Counted from the first letter of the stretch, positions 1 through 12,589 are shown. The stretch is DNA of 64,000 nt from Pyxicephalus adspersus (GCF_032062135.1 NC_092861.1:136222917-136286916); one strand, 5' to 3'. Translations and numbers: made by a program. The notes: generated by a model not told the origin, from the sequence alone.

Positions 1-1135
1 GCATCCCGAAAAAACTTCTCAGCCAGGCTGTACCTCCCAAGTCTCATCAGTATAAGACCCTGCAAGATACAAACATAAAATGTTACCTAAGGTCTCTCTA
101 ACAGTAGGATACTGTACTAAAAAAAAGCTTGGAATTCTAGGTTAAATTTCCATTAGGAACACCAAGAGCTCTATATGTAAAAAAGGGAAACAGACATTCC
201 CTTATATCCTGATGGGAATCAATTACTGTTTTGTAACACTTGGAAGATTCCCAGAAGGGGATACTTAAGGGAATGTCTGAATACCTTTTTCTTATATATA
301 GAGCCTTATTAGTAAAACATTTCAATTTCTCCACAGTGTTTATTTGGGTTTCCCCTGGGTGTTCCATTTGCCCTCCAACAAAAATGGAAAGTTGGGTTGC
401 TTCCTCAAAGGTTGGCTTTGGAATATTTGTCACTAAAAAACTGTGGTAGGGACATTAATTTTCAAATTTCTCTGGTCTGCTCTATGTACTTTGAAAGTGC
501 ACAAATGTGGAAAATGTAAATATATATGTAAAAACGTCTACAGGATACTCTACTTTGTGTATTGTAATATTTAAGATTTCATAACACATGAGTCAATTGA
601 TGCTCACTATAGTGAGTAATGCCTGCTTGGTCAAAATGCTCCCCATCTGCTGGATTTTTGCCTTAAATATATCCAGAACAAATATATATATATATTTGGC
701 TATAACAAACCTCTTGTATGAAAACCATAAGCAGTGCAGCACAGAATAAAAATGCAGCCAAAATTTGGCACACAGGAACTTCATTGCAATACACCAGAAC
801 TAGACTGTGTTTATCAAAGAAAGATTTCATGTCTATAATACACTTTCCAGGGCTAAGACGAGTAGCAGAACCTTCCTTTCTTTTCTGAAGCTTGGTCCTG
901 TCTTCCCGGGCTTGGTGAAACATGTCAGACCAATTGGCCAAAGCAGTGTGCTGAAAGGTGATGTCCAGCCCCGGCTACAATACAAAATTTGCTTGCTGGA
1001 CTGACCTAGGGTCTTTTTTGGGTTTTCAGTTACTACTGTTGCCTACATGCTACTTGGTGCTGCTCACGAACCAGATTTCATGACAAATGAGTCCTTCCAT
1101 GATATTGGAATATAGTGTGGAGAACATTTCACTAA

Positions 1136-1400
1136 GGCTGCGTACAGACACTAGGTTTTCATTGTCCAGGAACACTGTCTGTAACTGTATTGTGGAAATA
1201 ATCTAGCCTAAGCACAACTGTCCCCTGGTATCATTTAGTGATCTGCTGTGCTGAAACAATGAACGATCGGAAGCTAATGTTTCCTAATTGAGAGAACGCA
1301 GTAGGATGCCTCCTGCTTGTCCTTCCCTCTTCCCACTCCCTCCCCCCCACTCTGAGCAGCTTTTCTGTACATCGCTCGTTTGTTTCTACTATCATCTAAA
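1136..1400 (+). mobile_element. Harbinger-like MITE fragment
   Basis: A TAA (1133-1135) precedes the terminus GGCTGCGTACAGACACTAG, which matches the inverted terminus at 36413 (minus strand). The interior has frequent ATCG/CGAT words typical of this family. I could not locate the right end, so the boundary is approximate. Confidence 0.4.
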
Positions 1401-1525
1401 ATAATCACTAAGCATCATTTTGGGCAACAATAAAGGTTGGTATGGGGCTGCAAGCCCATCAAAGTCACCAATGGAACCAGGGCCACTCCAATATCATGCT
1501 CTCAATTGTAAATTATACTTTACTG

Positions 1526-1754
1526 CAGCCATTCTCAACATTTTTAAGTGAGGATAATTTCCAGGATTTTCGAGGAAACTCTGAAAATATCTTCAGGTCT
1601 TATAAACCCCTGCTAAAACCAATTTATTAGGAATCAGTGGGAAAATGGTGGCCAGTGGAAAGAATGGCCCCCTTACGATGGTGGCTTGAAGTGGTGTTGG
1701 CCCCAGAAATATGCAGGTATCATCATCTAGGAGATTAGATGTTCTAGACTGCTG
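1526..1754 (+). mobile_element. hAT-like short element, copy 1
   Basis: It begins CAGCCATTCTCAACATTT. Its interior shares several blocks (GGTGGC, TTGGAAAGAAT, GCAGGTATCATCATCT) with 18075-18370. No clear 8-bp target duplication is left, and the right end is uncertain. Confidence 0.45.
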
Positions 1755-3176
1755 AACAGAGAAATCCAAACCTTTGTTATTGTCCCTGCACATTTTTTTT
1801 TTTCTGGTAGATTGGTGTACGGAAGACCTCTATTCTGCCTCTACATTCAAAACCAAACCACTAGCAAAACACACTTTTGGATGTATATGATGAAGAGCAC
1901 TTTGAATGAAGATTCACACACATAAAATGAATGGTTTAAAACTTTATTGGTGAATGGTACAAAAGATACCCCCAAAGCACCTCTGGTAAATTATGGTTTC
2001 CTACACTTGAGGAATGATTTCAGAGTCTTTGGGTAAGGACATAGTGTTGTGGACACGTCTGTGTGGTAGAATAGAGGTAAGTTTGGTGGCGATAGTAGTG
2101 GTGATAGTGGTTGGTGGGATTGTACCAGATAATTGGTGTAGCTAGATAGGTAGTATAAACATTGCTCTGGATGCATCAGCTCAGTGTGGATTTCCCTGCA
2201 AATATTCTTGAATTGCAAAGAAAATGAAAAATGAACTGTAAGTGTTAACTGTGAATATTAAGCAAATGTGTCAGCATCAGAACCTGATTTTTAATTAAAC
2301 AGGTTTCAACTTTCTCTGCAATTACTAAAGAAAAAAATGTGGAAGCATCAACAAGAGGCAGAGGGAAGTGGAGTACCAAGCAGCTCATTATATTTGGGAG
2401 CTGGCTTTTGTACCTTCATCCTTCTTTGCAGAAATGTATAACAGCACCGAAGCGTCTGACTGCTCCATAATGAAAGCAGCCTGATTGCAAATGTATCCCA
2501 TTGCAGTGTTAATTAGCCTTGTATGGACTGCATCTATGTAAACTCTCAGCCTCTTGCAATTAGAAGTCAGTTTGACATGACTCCTAAATTGGCCAAGTAT
2601 TGTTCTTCTTGTGCTTCCTGACCTGTTTCTCCGCTGCTATAGCAGCAACCAACGTCATCCTGATAAGTGTTCCTGTCCGTCTTGAGCCCGTCTCTGCTAC
2701 TTGTGTAATTGAATATGAAGCAATTAGCGCAGAATTACTAGACTCCAGATATTTGAGTTTTGCTAATCCATTCCTGCGACAGTCTATTGTCCACCCTGAG
2801 CTACATCCTATAATAACATAATAAATGGTCATTTGTTTTTAGGAAGGCCAAAACTGGTATATATTTTCTTCCTATACTTTTTTATACCAGTTCAGTGTAG
2901 ATCTAGTCTACAAAAGAAATCAGCTATAAAAATGCAATGGTGATTCAAGAAAAAAAAATTGTCACTGAAGTCACAAAGTCCACTCAATTTAGTTTCTTTT
3001 TTAAAGTTTTGAATTTCATGACCACTTACAGACATGTTTATTAGGCTTTTCACTGTGCTGGGCCTCCATGCATTTTCTTGTCACACGTTCTCTATTGTGC
3101 AACCTTAATTTTATGAGCCCGCAGACAAGGATATAGTGCTGATAGAGAAAGTGTAGTGCTGGAACCAAGGAACTAA

Positions 3177-3601
3177 AGCTACGTACACACTTCCAATTAT
3201 TATCGTTGGAAAACGAACGACGAACGATCCTGCACGATATATACGAACGATCGTATAGCACCGATCCTGCACATAGAGATAACGACACGATCGTTCGTAG
3301 ATATTGTACACACAATAGATACGATCGTTTAAGCGATAGAGGAACTATGTGCACGACAGGAAAATGAACGGACGTTCGTTCATCACGCATGCTCTGAACA
3401 TGGACGATCAACGAACGACCGTACACACGAACGATGTTCAACGATCGTCGTCCAATCCGATCCGCCGGTCCGGTCGTTCGTTTCCAACGAGTTTCCTCGT
3501 TCGTCGGCGTCGTTGGTTACTTTTTTACGAACGATTTTTTGCCCAATCGATCGTTCGTCGTTCGATTGGAACGATAAAAATTGGAAGTGTGTACGCACCT
3601 T
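3177..3601. mobile_element. PIF/Harbinger-like MITE, CGTTCG-rich
   Basis: The ends AGCTACGTACACACTTCC and (reverse complement) AAGGTGCGTACACACTTCC are inverted repeats of ~35 bp. The element is flanked by TAA at 3174-3176 and 3602-3604, the 3-bp TWA duplication expected of PIF/Harbinger. The 425-bp interior is packed with CGTTCG/CGAACG/CGATCG words, can fold extensively and carries no ORF. It lies inside a 26-bp minisatellite whose units occur on both sides. Confidence 0.8.
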
Positions 3602-3605
3602 TAAA

Positions 3606-3761
3606 GTGGTGCTGAAACCAAGGAACCTAGAGTGGTGTTGGAACCAAGGTACCAAAAGTGGTGCTAGAACCAAGGAACCAAAAGTGGTGCTAGAACCAAG
3701 GAGCCAAGAGTGGTGCTTGAACCAAGGAACCAAAAGTGGTGCTGGATATAAGGAGTCTTAT
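3606..3761. repeat. 26-bp minisatellite, six units
   Basis: Six units of period 26 of the form GTGGTGCTAGAACCAAGGAA + CCAAAA, degenerating at the right end. Further units (GTAGTGCTGGAACCAAGGAAC) sit left of the MITE at about 3152-3176, so the array was once continuous. Repetitive reading frames here are by-products of the array. Confidence 0.9.
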
Positions 3762-3937
3762 ATTGGTGCCTGGAACATGACCTTATACTGTAGCAGCTGT
3801 ATGTGCTAATGTGTGTAGACTTTAATCAAAGTGAAATGAACACTAACCTAGGTGACCTCATTCAAGACATGCTAAAAGTCACAAGAACCTAATGCAAAAA
3901 GAGAGAGAGATCTCCATGCAACTACCTAAATCCTTAA

Positions 3938-3996
3938 GCTGCATACACACGTGCATTTCTTGTCGTTGGAAAGGATCTTTTATGATATATCAGGTG
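3938..3996 (+). mobile_element. Harbinger-like MITE terminal fragment
   Basis: TTAA then GCTGCATACACACGTGC and a GTCGTTGGAAAGGATC segment match the left terminus of the MITE family complete at 46442-46710. Only ~60 bp are recognisable. Confidence 0.55.
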
Positions 3997-5521
3997 TGTG
4001 ATTGAAACAAAATATTCAGCCTTACAACCAGATAATAAACATTTTCTAGATTGCCTTGAGAAATTAACAATGATCAAATACAGGGGATTTCCCTTCTAGG
4101 TTCATCAAAACCTTGTGTTAGAGTCTGCAGGCCTGGATTTAAATTGTTAGGGGACTTGAGGTCATAAAGAACATGTAGTAATAATGAGAGGTTGGTGTAT
4201 ATATCAGAACATTAACCCAGAGGCTCTTCTGTACCTGATGATGGCTCATTGAACCATCTAAATCTTAAACTTTCTACTTAAAATACATGTAAATGTTAAA
4301 AATTTACTTCTCTTTTTTGTCCCTTTTGGTCTGGTAAAGTGGAACTAAACCCATTGATACTCATCTGTCCCCATTATGTCTAGAAATTTGCCATCTCCCC
4401 CCTACTTTCCTTCTTTATCATGATCTTCAGCCATCTTGACTGCCAGGTAATCCAGATTCAAAGTGTCTTCCTATAGCTAAGCCCTCTAAATTGCTATCTT
4501 TGGAACACAGAATGATAAAACTTTATGTTGTGGACAAAAAGAAAGGGTGTGGGTGCTGAAGGTTTAACAAAAGAACACTAGGCAGGACTGACACGCATGA
4601 CTGCACTGGTGTAGCTCAGTGTACATTATAGAAAAAAGAGTGGACAAGCAGGTAAGTTTCATTTTACTGCAAAAGAGACATCACCTGTCTAATAAAGAAC
4701 CCGCCTGCTCACATTTTTTTAGGTATAGTTAATTACAGTATGCATTCCTTATACATGAAAACATTGTCACCATTTCTAAAGGCCCCCTTTTCTGTCTTCT
4801 TACTGCTGAATGTACTACAAACCCTTGACATTTCCAATTCTAGCAATTTACATCACTTTCTCTTTAATTAAGTACATGTCAAATGTAAGTTTTCTCAAAA
4901 AAATGTACTAGTTGCATTAATGTAATGCTTCTCACACCAGGCACAACATTTACTTTTGATTATCTAAGAGATAATAATGTCTGCCACTGGATTTAGGAAC
5001 AAGTGATTAATATGAGGAGTTGTGACTGGCATATTAATACACCTTTCCTGATTTCTTGTCCTCCGACACAGAGATGGTAGACATAGAGCTTCATATACTT
5101 AATACATCTTATAAACCAATGATGGCAAGAAGGACACAAAATTTTAGAAATTATTTAACATTATCCAGGATTTTAATATGGAGAATTATTACTTAAAGTA
5201 GATGTATATCCAATCACTAAAATATCATAAAAAGCTAAATCAATGTTAAATAAAATTTCTGAACTAATTGTAAATGTTTTCAAACCTGATACTTTCATTA
5301 TAATTTTACAGGCGGATCCTTGATTAGGCATTTCCTGGTATAGGATGTCAATGTTCCCTCCCCATGTGATAATTGTGAGCCTGTGCTGTCACCTTGGCTT
5401 GATAGGTACTTATGCAGTGATGGTTTTAATATTTTAGGACAGAATAGCTCTATGATAATTCCTAATAGTTATAATCCTGATAATTCCTGATTATTGATAT
5501 TACCTGTCAGAATAAACTCCA

Positions 5522-5801
5522 CAGGGTGCACGCATAGGCTGCTGATGAAGTCCCGGCATTACTTGCCATGCATAGGCAGAGAGGCCGCTGGTCTAGAGAT
5601 GTGATGCCGGGAATTGTGGTAGCGGCATTGTACTTGCGTCTATAGAACAACAGCCCAATATGATTTGCAGCTGGCCCGCCATTACTACAGATTGCAGTAG
5701 CGGCGGGCCAGCTGCAATTCATATTAGGAAATCTTTTGGGGGCCAAAAAAATGACGTGCCGGGCCAGATTTTGGCCCGCGGATGAGAGTTTGACACCCCT
5801 G
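5522..5801 (-). mobile_element. hAT-like non-autonomous element
   Basis: The right end, read on the minus strand, is CAGGGGTGTCAAACTCTCAT followed by CCGCGGGCCAAAATCTGGCC, a terminus typical of hAT (Charlie-type) elements. The left end (CAGGGTGCACGC) is weaker. Inside is a perfect 16-bp inverted repeat (5665-5717). There is no transposase and no clear target duplication. Confidence 0.7.
5665..5717. repeat. Perfect inverted repeat, 16-bp arms
   Basis: TTGCAGCTGGCCCGCC at 5665-5680 is the exact reverse complement of 5702-5717, with a 21-base loop. It lies inside the hAT-like element. Confidence 0.9.
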
Positions 5802-6030
5802 TTCTAAGAGATCTCTATCCAGACACTGTTACTGTATGTGCCCTTAAGTTATAAGGAAAAGTATGTCAAAAACATATAAACAAATATAACACAGAGACTT
5901 CAATAAAGTTTGGCTGAAACTTTTATTTCTTTACCAATACTTTCTCAGTATGTGTGCCCTTAATTCTGTAAGTGACACCCCAATATAAAACGACAACACT
6001 GTGTATGTGCTTCACTTTTTCTGCCCAGCT

Positions 6031-6603
6031 NNNNNNNNNNNNNNNNNNNNNNNNNNNNNNNNNNNNNNNNNNNNNNNNNNNNNNNNNNNNNNNNNNNNNN
6101 NNNNNNNNNNNNNNNNNNNNNNNNNNNNNNNNNNNNNNNNNNNNNNNNNNNNNNNNNNNNNNNNNNNNNNNNNNNNNNNNNNNNNNNNNNNNNNNNNNNN
6201 NNNNNNNNNNNNNNNNNNNNNNNNNNNNNNNNNNNNNNNNNNNNNNNNNNNNNNNNNNNNNNNNNNNNNNNNNNNNNNNNNNNNNNNNNNNNNNNNNNNN
6301 NNNNNNNNNNNNNNNNNNNNNNNNNNNNNNNNNNNNNNNNNNNNNNNNNNNNNNNNNNNNNNNNNNNNNNNNNNNNNNNNNNNNNNNNNNNNNNNNNNNN
6401 NNNNNNNNNNNNNNNNNNNNNNNNNNNNNNNNNNNNNNNNNNNNNNNNNNNNNNNNNNNNNNNNNNNNNNNNNNNNNNNNNNNNNNNNNNNNNNNNNNNN
6501 NNNNNNNNNNNNNNNNNNNNNNNNNNNNNNNNNNNNNNNNNNNNNNNNNNNNNNNNNNNNNNNNNNNNNNNNNNNNNNNNNNNNNNNNNNNNNNNNNNNN
6601 NNN
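6031..6603. other. Assembly gap (573 N)
   Basis: A run of N. Open frames that cross it are artefacts. Confidence 0.99.
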
Positions 6604-7292
6604 GACGACTATGAGATCAACATATTACCAGCTCCAGCTAACCCTACACAATTGTCTATAAAGGCCAAAAAAAAAGGGGAAAAAAAAAGATTTGTCCCAA
6701 ATATAGTCCATAAAATGGAAGCGTGGTGTCAGCCTTTCTATTAAACCCTCACCTTCTGAGCGATGTGCCGACATCCTCCTACCGCCCCATGCTACAGCCA
6801 CTCGTGATATAAGCTCTATTTATCTCTGACACACTAATGTGACTTTTACACTCTGCCATCTGTCAGCGCTTGTCTATTTACATGACAAGACCACGTGTAA
6901 TTACATCTCTCTTAACAGTATCTCTTCTACATCAGTGCCTTCCATTTGTGTGCAGTGAACTAGGTATTCCTCTGGTGATTAGGGGAGCTATTTGATGAAA
7001 CATCGCATAGCATCGTTGGAGGCACATCTGTTTATTTATCAAAATATTCAATATTCATCATATTTGTATACAGCATTTATGGATGACATCATGAATATGT
7101 GTTATGGGTCCCTATGCAATGCAAACACCTGCAACAGTAGGGTCACATGTATAGAATATATGGCCTGCTGACCATCTATCTATGGTAGCTCAGGTAGCTT
7201 TGCAGATCTGGGATCCTTGGTTCATTTCTGGCTACTGTTATTTGTTCTGTTCAAGGAATTTGAAAACGTAGAAAGTAAGGAAAAATCTTTTT

Positions 7293-7585
7293 CAGCAGTT
7301 TTTCTAATTCAGGATTCGATGGAACCCTGGGGTTTCTCCAGAGGATGCTCAGGGTTCCTTGGAAAATGAGCAGTTTGTGTCTCTCTGGTCATTTTACCAG
7401 ACATCAATGATCTCTTTGGCTATCTGTATTTTTCCCATTGGTCTGCAATCTAGGAAACATTTTTACCACTGACCACTACACTAATGTACTATGAGCTGTG
7501 GATATAGTAATTATAATAGGTGTTCACTGAAGACCTGAAAGTTATTTCAAGGGTTCCTTCATGTTTAAAAGGTTGAAAAATGCTG
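7293..7585 (+). mobile_element. hAT-like element (AACCCTGGGGTTTCTCCAGAGG family)
   Basis: Ends CAGCAGTTTTTCTAAT and (reverse complement) CAGCATTTTTCAACC. The interior TTCTCCAGAGG, ATGAGCAGTTTGT and CTGTGGATATAGTAATTA are shared with 20538-20731. Non-coding. Confidence 0.65.
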
Positions 7586-7925
7586 TGCTACAGCAACACA
7601 AATGGAAATGTATTTTCTTCATTGGGAAAGCTAGAACTCTTGTTAGCGTTTTATTGCTGTCTGCATTCCTCTAGCAGATTTGCTCTCACATTTTGCTTGA
7701 AAAAATTGTCACTGCGACAAGTGAGTGACACACTGCTAGCCCATTGTCAACCTGTAATGGCCTCATAAACCCAGACCTGACTCCTGAATGATGTCAGTGC
7801 TGAAAATGACACTTTCTCCATACCGCTCTGGGTTTTAATATCCGCTGTAAGAACTGAGCTCAGGCAGGAGATGAAGTGGCCAGGAAGCTTGCAAGTAAAT
7901 AAAAAAGATGTAAGGTTGCTTTTAA

Positions 7926-7950
7926 TACTCACATACACACACACACACAT
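7926..7950. repeat. (CA)n microsatellite
   Basis: Short run of CA/TA dinucleotides just left of the mariner relic. Confidence 0.8.
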
Positions 7951-7957
7951 AAATATA

Positions 7958-8518
7958 CGAGGGGGTGCTGAGAAGTTCCTGGCTTTGCCCCCTTCCAGAT
8001 GAAATAGAAAAATGAGTGTGGGGGCATATGACAGCCTAATATCTATGTACCTGTGCAAATATCAGGTCCTTGCGATTCTTAAAACTGTTTTTTCTTTTAG
8101 TGAGAAGCTGTGATGGCAGAGGAGCAAGTTTCACGAGTTACGGGCCATCATGAAGTTTTTGTTTCTCCAGGGAAAGTCAGCAAAGGACATTCACACTGAG
8201 ATGTCACAAACACTGGGGGAGAAGTGTCCTTCCTACAGCACTGTCAAAACCTAGATATCTTGTTTCAAGACTGGGCATGAATTTGAAGAAACATCTGAAG
8301 TGCCAACGTTTTGAGGACATTTCTGACTTCAAAGATGCTGCTGAAAGCTGGTTTGCGGCCCAACCAAAGGACTTTTATTTGAACGGTCTAGAAAAGCTTC
8401 AACTACGCTGTACTAAGTGCATCAGTCTCAGGGGGGAATATGTTGAATAAATGTGTTATTTCATAACTCTGGCTCTCTTCTTTCTGGGAAAAGCCAGGAA
8501 CTTGTAAACAGCACCAGA
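7958..8518 (+). mobile_element. Internally deleted mariner-type element
   Basis: It follows TA and begins CGAGGGGGTGCTGAGAAGTT, then CCTGGCTTT. The inverted partner (GTGCTG, then AAGTTCCTGGCTTTT on the minus strand) ends near 8515. The frame at ~8138-8250 reads IMKFLFLQGKSAKDIHTEM and then CPSYSTVKT, the N-terminal helix-turn-helix of a mariner transposase. It stops at a TAG where the family has Trp. The DD34D catalytic region is deleted or scrambled, and the right part retains only a C-terminal remnant (GLEKLQ-like). About 560 bp against ~1.3 kb for a full element. Dead copy. Confidence 0.8.
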
Positions 8519-8646
8519 AGTACATAAACAGCACCCGCACTACTCTCTAATTTGCAAGCTGATGTTTCAGTAGGTCACAACCCACTTTTTTCAACCCACT
8601 TTTTCCAAGGTCGTGGGAAGTTTAAGTGAATTGCTGATTTAATTGG

Positions 8647-8935
8647 ATGGCATGTTGGTTCAAGTGGTTAGCACTCTGGTCCTTGCAGTACTCAAATCTT
8701 GGCCAGGACATGGAATTTGTATGTTCCCCCCATGTTTGTGTGGCTTTCTTCCCATAAACTTGCAGATATTTTAATCAGCTTCTGCCCATAAATTGTCCTA
8801 AGACTTTTATGACTAGGACTATGGTAGGACAATTAAATTTTAATCTAGATTCTAAGAAAGTTAGTGGCATAAGTATGAACTTTGTAAAGCACAGTGTAAT
8901 ATGTTGGCGCTATATAAATACTAGATAATATTAAA
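8647..8935 (+). mobile_element. tRNA-like SINE with L2-type tail
   Basis: The head GGTTCAAGTGGTTAGCACTC resembles a degenerate pol III box. The middle GTATGTTCCCCCCATGTTTG and tail ATGTTGGCGCTATATAAATA match the better-kept copy at 57541-57870. The tail is the L2-type sequence used for retrotransposition in trans. Confidence 0.75.
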
Positions 8936-9006
8936 ACTTTCCTTTGGCAGTCCGATGAGCTCTTACAATATTTTGTTGATACCATACCCATATGAAGCAC
9001 TTTTCA

Positions 9007-9007
<1 letters not shown>

Positions 9008-9061
<54 letters not shown>

Positions 9062-9064
9062 TTA
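9008..9064. repeat. (CTAT)n microsatellite
   Basis: About 14 tandem tetranucleotide units, nearly perfect. Confidence 0.97.
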
Positions 9065-9968
9065 TCTCTATATTACATACACTCACACTGAATAAAACAA
9101 TGACATGTTTGCTTTCCATAGCAGGTCCCCTGTGATTCTCTGTGATCTCTCCATCTCCCTATGCAGATGATTCACACAGTAAACATGGTTGGATTTCCCT
9201 TTGGACAACAGAAACCAAAAGATTGTTTCCTCTCTTCCAGCTCAGGTAGAAGTGAAAATTACACACCATAGTCTGTGAATACATATTAAACACTTGATGT
9301 TTTCAATACAGTTGGTAACCTCGCCTGGGATTTAACTTAAATTTCAGCTATGTGAAAATGAGCCAGTGGGTTTGAATGGGCATGGTGGACAAAATTGTGC
9401 AAATTCCGAGGAAAGTGACTTTGACTTGAATGAATGCTACAGGTAATTGCAATGCTTATTTTGTAAATTTAATTGCAGCAGCTGCTCTAGGAAAACAGCT
9501 AAAAGGAAACTCTTGGTAACCCTAATCAGCTCTAATGAACCCCTTTTTCCCCTTCTGACCTTAGTTTTTTCTAGCTTTTTTTTTTTACTATAAATACATA
9601 TATTTACAATGTTATTAACTTTGTTTATAATGTTTGTAGTTGCTTTGTAAGCAAATATGTATATAACTGAAAAAAGCTCTTTGCAAAGAACTTTTCTGTT
9701 TCATCTCAATGAGTGTAATTATCCCTCCAAGTCCTTATCTTGGACTACAAAAGGATTAGTGTCTATGGGGGTCTAAATATAAACACGCATCCAGCTTTTA
9801 CCAAAATCTACACATTTTTCAATTGGATTTAATTGGAAAAATATATAAAATCACAAGTAAAAGTCAATTCAAACATTTTCCACGTTAAACCAATGTGGAA
9901 ATGTGTAAAAGTTGGGTAAATCTTGAATGAAAACATTTATAAATGGACCCCAATGTTTTAAAGATATA

Positions 9969-10179
9969 GGGCCTGATTCATTAAATCTCTCCAAGATTGT
10001 AGAAGATAGATTATCATGGAAGAACCTAGGTGATCCAGCAAACCTGGAAAGGAATTTAAAAAAATAAGTTGAGAAATGTTTTTAATCCTGAACCAGAACT
10101 ATTTCAGGTTTGGTGGACCACCTGGTTTCACCAATAGTCAATCTTCTCCAATATTGAGGAGCTTTACTAAATTGTGCCC
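9969..10179. mobile_element. Palindromic fold-back MITE, copy 1
   Basis: GGGCCTGATTCATTAAATCT on the left pairs with the right end read in reverse (GGGCACAATTTAGTAAAGCT). Inner arms carry GTGATCCAGCAAACCTGG and its inverted partner. Same family as 31884-32035 and 51624-51831. No ORF. Confidence 0.75.
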
Positions 10180-11127
10180 ATTGTGGAAGAGTTGGAGCAG
10201 TTTTTCAAAATAAAAATGGGCCTGGCATTCCTTGCAATAGGTGTTTTAGGTTTGGACTTTTAGTATACGGCTGTAACTTTTGGATCCATCCAAGAAGGGT
10301 ACCATATTTCGAGGTCAACCGGCCATGTGGTCTGAGATCACAAATAAGACTAGAACCTAGACTAGAAATTATAACTAATAAGCAGACATTGACTTTATTT
10401 CAACTGCTCAAAAATTAGGTAACTCAAAAAAGTATTTTAAGTCTTCTTACTGGCCCGATTCAACAGCGACTTGCTGCTATTTAAAGGCTACAGATACTAT
10501 GACGAGCTCTGTAATGTTTTGTTCTCTACCCCACAAGATTACATATAATGAGTGGTTTCCTCCACATAATTGATAATAATCATTAATCATTGAACTGTAA
10601 TAAGTATTAATAGAAGCTGTGCTGAGGGCTTACTGGAGAGAAAGTACAGTCAGGGCTTGAAATATGTCTAATTTCTATAGCCGATACAGTTACTGCGGGA
10701 TTATTATCCATTGTACTTAATAAAAAAACTTGCCTTCTTTTTTTTTTATCTCGCCTGAGGAATGTCACTTAGATGTTCAAATATACTCGCTGAAATGTCT
10801 AAAAAGCTGCGAGCCATTAAGGCCACATATCAGACAAAGAAGCTTTCATTTACAGGCTTTTTTTCTCTGATCTGTAAACGTAATTGATGGCAGGTTAAAA
10901 AATACCATTAACGGTTCAAGCCTCTGCTTCAGAAGTCTCCTTGTTAGTGCTCTTAATACAACATAGACCAGCTCATCTTATCCTTTCCCCATGAGACACG
11001 ACTGTCTTAATAATTTCTTCCCAAGGTTATTATTTCACTACATATTTTAAAGGAGGGGGAATCCAGTAAAACCAGGAAACCTAATTTTGGATAATTATCC
11101 AATTACTTTCTCTTTAACTATTAAAGA

Positions 11128-11357
11128 CACCAGAGACTGTTGATCCAGGGATCAACAGGATTTGTCTCATGAGATTGGGAAGGATTTTTTTCCTTCTGTT
11201 GGAGCAGATTGAACCATGTTTTATAACCTTCCTTTTGCCTTCTTCTGGATCAACTATGTCTACAGGGTTTATCCAGGATATGTTTATTTCCCTAGTGGTT
11301 GAACTTGATGGACTTGATGTCTTTGGTCAACTTGACTACCTATGTAACAGAATGTGA
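11128..11357 (+). repeat. Interspersed repeat, class unknown (copy 1)
   Basis: Segments CTGTTGATCCAGGG, ATTGGGAAGGATTTTTTTCC, GGATCAACTATGTC and GGTTGAACTTGATGGACTT recur in inverse orientation at 43622-43830. The short frame in it is repeat-derived. I do not know the class. Confidence 0.65.
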
Positions 11358-12589
11358 ATTTTTATTATATTGACTATAATATTACAAATGTATTACTTAA
11401 AAGGTGCACCAAAAAATAGGTTTTTAATGTCTGTTTATATATGACCCAATGCCACCAATGCAGCCTGGACCCCACAACTAACAACTGCTTCTCTAAAAGA
11501 GCAATGTGCTGACTGCAATTGAAGCCCCTGATTAGTTAGACCACTATCTCTGCAATCAGTAAAGCTCATTTTTATGGCATTCTTCCGTATTCATTGTACA
11601 ATTATTAGTCTGAGCCACCAAGTACTGGTGGGAAGGTGGTGAACCACTGCGGCCAAATTGCTGCTCCCACAGAAAGAATGGAAGATCTTAGCTGTAGGCT
11701 TGTTGTGGGCTAGTGGTAGGAATGGGATTTCTTTATACACAGTGGGGTAATATTATTGAGAAAACACGTAGGACATTAAAAACATATCATTTCAGAATGC
11801 ACGAAAATGACAAGTGCAATTGTGCCAAAGAGTTCTTTAAATACTTATCATACTTTTTGTTATTTAGAAGCCGATCAAGTTTCTGTGCAAAGAAGGGGAC
11901 CCCCATCTATTAGGTACTGGGCGTAAAATATACATAGGCATAAAACAGGATTTTCCTAACGCTGGAGGCATGGCCTATGGATCTATGGACTACTTCTGTA
12001 ACTGCACTGAACTAATAACAGGAGATTATCCCAGAATGGCTTAGTGGTGCACTCTAGGCAAGGTAAGTATATGCTGGGTACACATCTTACTTTGCCCAAA
12101 ATGTAAAAGCAAATGAGGTAAAAAGAGATAATATGGAGCTCATTAAAATATTATATTTTTAGCACGAAAATACAATTTTCTGATTTTTGCACATGACTGG
12201 ACATTTGGCGTACTTAAAGGTCCATGCCAGCTCATATTCATTTATGGTTTAACCAGTATCCTATTGTATGCAGTCCCCAAAGACCATGTGCTCTGTATAC
12301 ATTTAGAGGTTCTGTGCTGACTTGTGCAAGTCAACCTTCATAGACATGGAAGCCGCCATTGCTGCCACCTCCCTTTAGAAGATTTTAGTTTCCTGGCTGT
12401 CATACAAACTTTTGAAAACACTTTGTTCCCTTTTTCAGCATGGACAACAACCAACTGCACTGCAGAATATATTGATTTGGGTACTTAAAAAGTATCACCT
12501 GCACTTCTATCTATGGCTAAAATGGTACCACACCTAACTTCACAAATTTAGGTTGAGGTAAGTATGCAGTAGTTATATTTATTATTTGA

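Noticed and set aside
3606..3761. CRISPR-like direct repeats
   Set aside because: Head-to-tail units without spacers in a vertebrate genome; an ordinary minisatellite.
3383..3809. Repetitive 98-116-codon frames on both strands
   Set aside because: Products of the 26-bp minisatellite and the CGTTCG-rich MITE.
5972..6744. Long open frames of 229 and 247 codons
   Set aside because: They cross the 573-N gap; the N run supplies the length.
8647..8700. Functional tRNA gene
   Set aside because: Only degenerate A/B-box-like words in a SINE head; no cloverleaf can be drawn.
11169..11357. Small protein of 62 residues
   Set aside because: The same reading occurs, inverted, in a second repeat copy at 43622-43830, so it is repeat-derived.
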